Shown here: positions 6,277 through 8,874 of the stretch, one piece after another
Layout of the letters: every line of letters starts with the position of its first letter
Position numbering within the stretch: position 1 is the stretch's first letter
Assembly (NCBI GenBank): GCA_030613705.1
Contig: JAUWLJ010000067.1
Span: forward strand, 1 to 8,874
Direction of reading: 5' to 3'
DNA from: Chloroflexota bacterium
Lineage (GTDB): Bacteria > Chloroflexota > Anaerolineae > Anaerolineales > UBA4823
Length of the DNA: 8,874 nt
The notes under the pieces: generated by a model
Databases searched by the model: none
Told to the model about the DNA's origin: nothing
Seen by the model: only the letters and a program-made list of their open reading frames with translations
Position numbers and translations under genes: made by a program

Positions 6277-8454
6277 TTATTCTTTAGTCCTGATCTCCCA
6301 GATGTGGACATTCGCCGGTTCTACCTGGCGAAGGTCGCGTATTTCCAATCGCAGAACCTGCATAAGGGTAGATTCTCCAAAATCGAACACAGCTTCAGGC
6401 TGCTCCACACTTCCCTGAAATGTCTTAATGTACTCAACCGGATCGGAGTTCATTGCAGGGTAGAGCAGCGCTCTAATCTCTGCTTCTGTGCTGCCGATTA
6501 TAACCGAGACCCCGCTAATCTGACGTGAAGTGGGGTAAGTAAGTTCGATAACGGCTGGATTGGCTTCAAAGGTGCGCGCGAGCGTGTGCTGGTCACCGTC
6601 GAACATATGTTGTGCCTCACCGATATCCAGCATTGAATACCTAACTTGCACGGGCTCCCCGTCTAGCATGACTTGCGCTGAGCGCAGGATACGGCGCTCT
6701 TGGCTTTCTTCACCCAGGATCCTATCGATCTCATCCACATACTCCAAACGCAGGAAGTAAAAGCCAGGTTTACCGTTTGGGTAGGGTATTGTCTCCTCGA
6801 CTTGAATGTTTGTAAACTTCCCGCTCTCAATTGTCAGCCGGTATTCATCTGGTGTCATCACGAAAAGGGTATTTTGATCGAGGGGCTGGCGATGGAACAT
6901 ATGACCGTTGATGCTTCCCATCTGAATAGGTAAGGGATCACCAAGGAAGAAACGGGCAACAACATCGGTGCCATTTGCCCAAGTTGGCGAGAGGATGATC
7001 TTTGTCTCCGGATCGTTTTCCAGGTAATCGGCGACTTTGGGGAATAGTTGTTGCGCACCATACTGCATACCTCCCAGACCATAATCCTGGTACCAGGTTG
7101 GGGAATTCAGCAGAACGTCTCTGAGTATGAAAAAATTGGTGAAGGTCAATACCGCAAAAAGGACGATGCTCAGCACTTTATGTGAGAGGCGTTTACTTTC
7201 CAACCAGGTCAAGGTCCTGTTAAGACCGAGAGCGATCAAGACTGTGGCTGGGATGACCAGGAGCAGGATGCGGGTGATACCGACCTGCACCAGAGCTGCT
7301 CCAACAGGAGCAATCAATAAGGTGATGAGTAAGGCACGATAAGCTGATGATTTGATTTCGCGAATCGCCAGGATGAGCCCTAAAAACGCGCAGGGGAGAG
7401 AAAAAAGTAATAAATGTCCATAGCCTTTCATTAAATGGCGGGGCAGATCGCGTCCGTTAGGTAAGAACCAGTAACCTGGACTCAATCCGATAAGATATTC
7501 CGATCCGAATTGAGCCAGTTTATCCTTCAATGAGAGCGGTTGCAACCAATATGAATCGAGAATTCGCAGCTGCTCGAAGGGGCTTGCAGGATGGCTTACC
7601 CTGAAGCGCAGATAAGGTAAAGCCAGCAAAATCGCCAGGCCCAATCCTCTCACAACCGTTTTTCGATTTATCCAGTGATAGTGTAGGTCTGAAAGCAGCA
7701 GCAGAATACCTGTCGACCCGATTACGATCTGTCCCGGGCTGTAAGTGTAAAATGCCAATGCGGCCAGCAGGATCGTGTAGTAAAAGTAATGTGGTGATCG
7801 GTAACGATAAAGCAGGTAAGTGTAAAGGCAAGCGGCGTAGAAAGAGACGAACAGCACCGTCTCGAAGGCGGTACGGGAGTGCAGAAACCAGGCGGGAGCA
7901 ATCGACAGCAGGGAAACACCTACCCACCAATATGGGATCCTATAGATGTTGCGCAGCATCAGACTCACGGATACAGCAGCCAATAAACTGAGGAGGACAG
8001 ATGTTGCCCGGGTGATAAAAACTGATTTGCCAAATAATAAATAAGGCAGAACTTGGGCATATACGCTAATGCTGAGGTTGAAGTATGGCCCATTCTTAAA
8101 AAATGTCGGCAGGAATGTCCCTTCTTCATCCAGTAAATTGTCGCGAAGCAGGTTCGCAGCTGACACGGTCTGAATCGCTTCATCGCTGAAAAAGTATATT
8201 GGGAAGCGTGTCAAGCCTACCAAGTGTGAAATCAAATACACCAGCAGGGCCAGCCCGAATAAGGTGACCTCAAGTGAATAGGGATAGTTAAGGAGTCTTG
8301 TCTTTAACCTTTGGGAAGAGGATGTTCTTGTGGATTGTGAGGAGTAAAAAATGTTGGTTTCAGAATCATCCCCCTGGCTTTTAATGATTACCATGGATTC
8401 TGGAGAGACATCTGGGTTTGATGTTCCTTGAGAGGAAGGGAGTAAATTAACCAT
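6277..8454 (-). CDS. Polytopic GT-C (ArnT/PMT-like) glycosyltransferase with soluble C-terminal domain (725 aa)
   Basis: It is probably a membrane glycosyltransferase using a polyprenyl-phosphate-linked sugar, acting on the outer face of the cytoplasmic membrane. Residues 1-55 are polar, Ser/Thr-rich and probably disordered and cytoplasmic. About eleven hydrophobic helices lie between roughly 59 and 444. Just after the first is FFSDEA with the acidic pair Asp91-Glu92, in the first external loop where GT39/GT83-type enzymes carry their catalytic acid. Residues about 446-725 are soluble; the last 120 contain HMFDGDQHTLAR, AVIELTYP and ISGVSVIIGS, the pattern of an F5/8 type C (discoidin) beta-sandwich, a possible sugar-binding module. 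The ATG at 8454 overlaps the small ORF stop as TGATG, with AGGTG 6 nt upstream; GTG at 8463 is an alternative. The acceptor and sugar are unknown. An O-antigen-like or other GT-C protein is possible. It has no obvious link to the acyl-CoA genes around it. Confidence 0.85.
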   Translation of the reverse strand: MVNLLPSSQGTSNPDVSPESMVIIKSQGDDSETNIFYSSQSTRTSSSQRLKTRLLNYPYSLEVTLFGLALLVYLISHLVGLTRFPIYFFSDEAIQTVSAANLLRDNLLDEEGTFLPTFFKNGPYFNLSISVYAQVLPYLLFGKSVFITRATSVLLSLLAAVSVSLMLRNIYRIPYWWVGVSLLSIAPAWFLHSRTAFETVLFVSFYAACLYTYLLYRYRSPHYFYYTILLAALAFYTYSPGQIVIGSTGILLLLSDLHYHWINRKTVVRGLGLAILLALPYLRFRVSHPASPFEQLRILDSYWLQPLSLKDKLAQFGSEYLIGLSPGYWFLPNGRDLPRHLMKGYGHLLLFSLPCAFLGLILAIREIKSSAYRALLITLLIAPVGAALVQVGITRILLLVIPATVLIALGLNRTLTWLESKRLSHKVLSIVLFAVLTFTNFFILRDVLLNSPTWYQDYGLGGMQYGAQQLFPKVADYLENDPETKIILSPTWANGTDVVARFFLGDPLPIQMGSINGHMFHRQPLDQNTLFVMTPDEYRLTIESGKFTNIQVEETIPYPNGKPGFYFLRLEYVDEIDRILGEESQERRILRSAQVMLDGEPVQVRYSMLDIGEAQHMFDGDQHTLARTFEANPAVIELTYPTSRQISGVSVIIGSTEAEIRALLYPAMNSDPVEYIKTFQGSVEQPEAVFDFGESTLMQVLRLEIRDLRQVEPANVHIWEIRTKE

Positions 8455-8702
8455 CACCCGCACCTGGTGTCCTTCACCAAGTCGAGAAAGAGCTCAATTC
8501 TCGAACCCGGTTCACCTGGCTCTGCGGATCCTCCCAGGTAGACCCTTAATGGTTCTTCTGTGGCTGTCGCCTGGCTGATTCCCGCCGACAGATGTGTGAT
8601 CTCCCGATCTTGGTTCTCGGACATGTTCCCACCAGGATCGCGCATTGGACTAGATTGGGGTTCAGCGGGTGTCGAGGCCGCCCCAGGTTCTTTTGATTCC
8701 AC
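8454..8702 (-). CDS. Small hypothetical protein (82 aa), unrecognised
   Basis: I recognise no family. The product is polar and probably disordered at the start, rich in Pro, Glu, Ser, Ala and Gly (GAASTPAEPQSS, then GGSAEPGEPGSR). It ends in a short amphipathic stretch (RIELFLDLVKD) and Cys-Gly. There is no signal peptide or membrane helix. Three things favour a real gene. It fills an otherwise empty 271-bp space in a dense operon. Its GTG start has a strong GGGGAGAG ribosome site 7 nt upstream. Its stop overlaps the glycosyltransferase ATG as TGATG, a classic coupling arrangement. Against it are the lack of a recognisable domain, its low complexity and the non-ATG start. Internal ATGs (residues 20 and 27) could be the true start. 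It may be a coupled leader peptide for the glycosyltransferase rather than a functional protein. Confidence 0.5.
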   Translation of the reverse strand: MESKEPGAASTPAEPQSSPMRDPGGNMSENQDREITHLSAGISQATATEEPLRVYLGGSAEPGEPGSRIELFLDLVKDTRCG

Positions 8703-8709
8703 TCCGAGG

Positions 8710-8717
8710 CTCTCCCC
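8710..8717 (-). promoter_or_regulatory. Shine-Dalgarno site of the small ORF
   Basis: GGGGAGAG on the minus strand lies 7 nt before the GTG at 8702 and just after the acyl-CoA dehydrogenase stop. It is one of the best-matching ribosome sites in the window and the main argument that the 82-aa ORF is translated. Confidence 0.5.
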
Positions 8718-8725
8718 GAATTCAC

Positions 8726-8874
8726 CTACCTTAATCCGGTCTCCATGCGCGAGATCACTAAGCGCTGAATCTCGCTGGTTCCTTCATAGATTTCGGTGAT
8801 CTTGGCATCGCGGAAGTAGCGTTCTATGGGCAGCTCCTTTGAGTAACCAATTCCGCCATGGATCTGTATTGCGG
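8726..8874 (-). CDS. Acyl-CoA dehydrogenase, C-terminal 48 residues (5' end outside window)
   Basis: Only the C-terminus is here; the rest lies beyond the right edge. The 48 residues read [20 protein letters not shown], then [20 protein letters not shown] and a short tail ending in TAG. This is the hallmark end of the FAD-dependent acyl-CoA dehydrogenase family, which introduces a trans-2 double bond into acyl-CoA and passes electrons to ETF. The Glu in IYEGTSEIQ (fragment residue 30) aligns with the catalytic base Glu376 of medium-chain acyl-CoA dehydrogenase. Isovaleryl-CoA dehydrogenase instead has Gly there (IGAGTSE), so a short/medium or other straight- or branched-chain type is favoured. 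It is the first gene of the visible block, 23 bp before the small ORF. Confidence 0.95.
   Translation of the reverse strand, partial: AIQIHGGIGYSKELPIERYFRDAKITEIYEGTSEIQRLVISRMETGLR

Noticed and set aside
6085..6528. A 147-codon plus-strand open frame spanning the dehydrogenase/glycosyltransferase junction.
   Set aside because: It lies antisense to two well-supported genes and their short gap, has no family features and has no good ribosome site that I could see.
7520..7930. A 136-codon minus-strand frame inside the glycosyltransferase gene.
   Set aside because: It is an alternative frame within a region encoding clear membrane helices. The product is Arg/Leu/Pro-rich without motifs.
8455..8463. 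GTG at 8463 as the start of the glycosyltransferase.
   Set aside because: It would add only three residues. The ATG at 8454 forms the TGATG overlap and has AGGTG 6 nt upstream, so it is preferred, though not certain.
8483..8513. Short inverted repeats (CGAGAA/TTCTCG with a 9-nt loop, then GAACC-C-GGTTC) near the end of the small ORF, considered as a regulatory hairpin or terminator.
   Set aside because: The stems are only 5-6 bp, no T-run follows on the minus strand, and they lie within an open frame. Such repeats are expected by chance.
8500..8516. GGGTTCGA on the minus strand, resembling a tRNA T-arm.
   Set aside because: The flanks do not pair as a T stem and no acceptor, anticodon or D arm is present around it.

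Overview
The window is a tightly packed block of ten genes, all on the minus strand. Transcription therefore runs from right (8874) to left (1). Gene order, and matches such as the SMKM biotin motif and the split carboxylase alpha chain, suggest a Chloroflexota (Anaerolineae-like) bacterium of moderate GC. This taxonomic call is inference, because there is no rRNA or marker gene here. Most junctions are overlaps or gaps under 25 bp, and no hairpin terminator is visible, so the block reads as one operon or the middle of a longer one.

In transcription order: (1) the C-terminus of an acyl-CoA dehydrogenase, cut by the right edge; (2) a small unrecognised 82-aa ORF; (3) a 725-aa polytopic GT-C glycosyltransferase with a soluble, discoidin-like C-terminal region; (4) a medium-chain (MDR) zinc-binding dehydrogenase with a TTG start; (5) a four-helix membrane protein of unknown function; (6) a propionyl-CoA-carboxylase-type carboxyltransferase; (7) an alpha/beta hydrolase; (8) a biotin carboxylase; (9) a biotin carboxyl carrier protein; (10) the N-terminal part of a CYTH-domain protein, cut by the left edge. 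The only gap of note is about 100 bp in front of the biotin carboxylase gene.

The recognisable core is acyl-CoA metabolism. The biotin carboxylase (ATP and bicarbonate), the biotin carrier and the carboxyltransferase together form a complete acyl-CoA carboxylase. The carboxyltransferase keeps the Asp associated with propionyl-CoA preference and the PccB-like C-terminus, so propionyl-CoA to methylmalonyl-CoA is the best guess. The dehydrogenase fragment carries the MCAD/SCAD-type catalytic Glu rather than the isovaleryl-CoA dehydrogenase pattern, which argues against a leucine (IVD/MCC) operon and fits odd-chain or branched acyl-CoA oxidation ending in propionyl-CoA.

The genes interleaved with this core have no obvious textbook role in it: the membrane glycosyltransferase, the four-helix membrane protein, the MDR enzyme lacking catalytic zinc ligands, the hydrolase and the CYTH protein. 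They are the points worth a second look. I see no mobile element, CRISPR array, RNA gene, phage or defence module, and nothing that clearly amounts to a new system.
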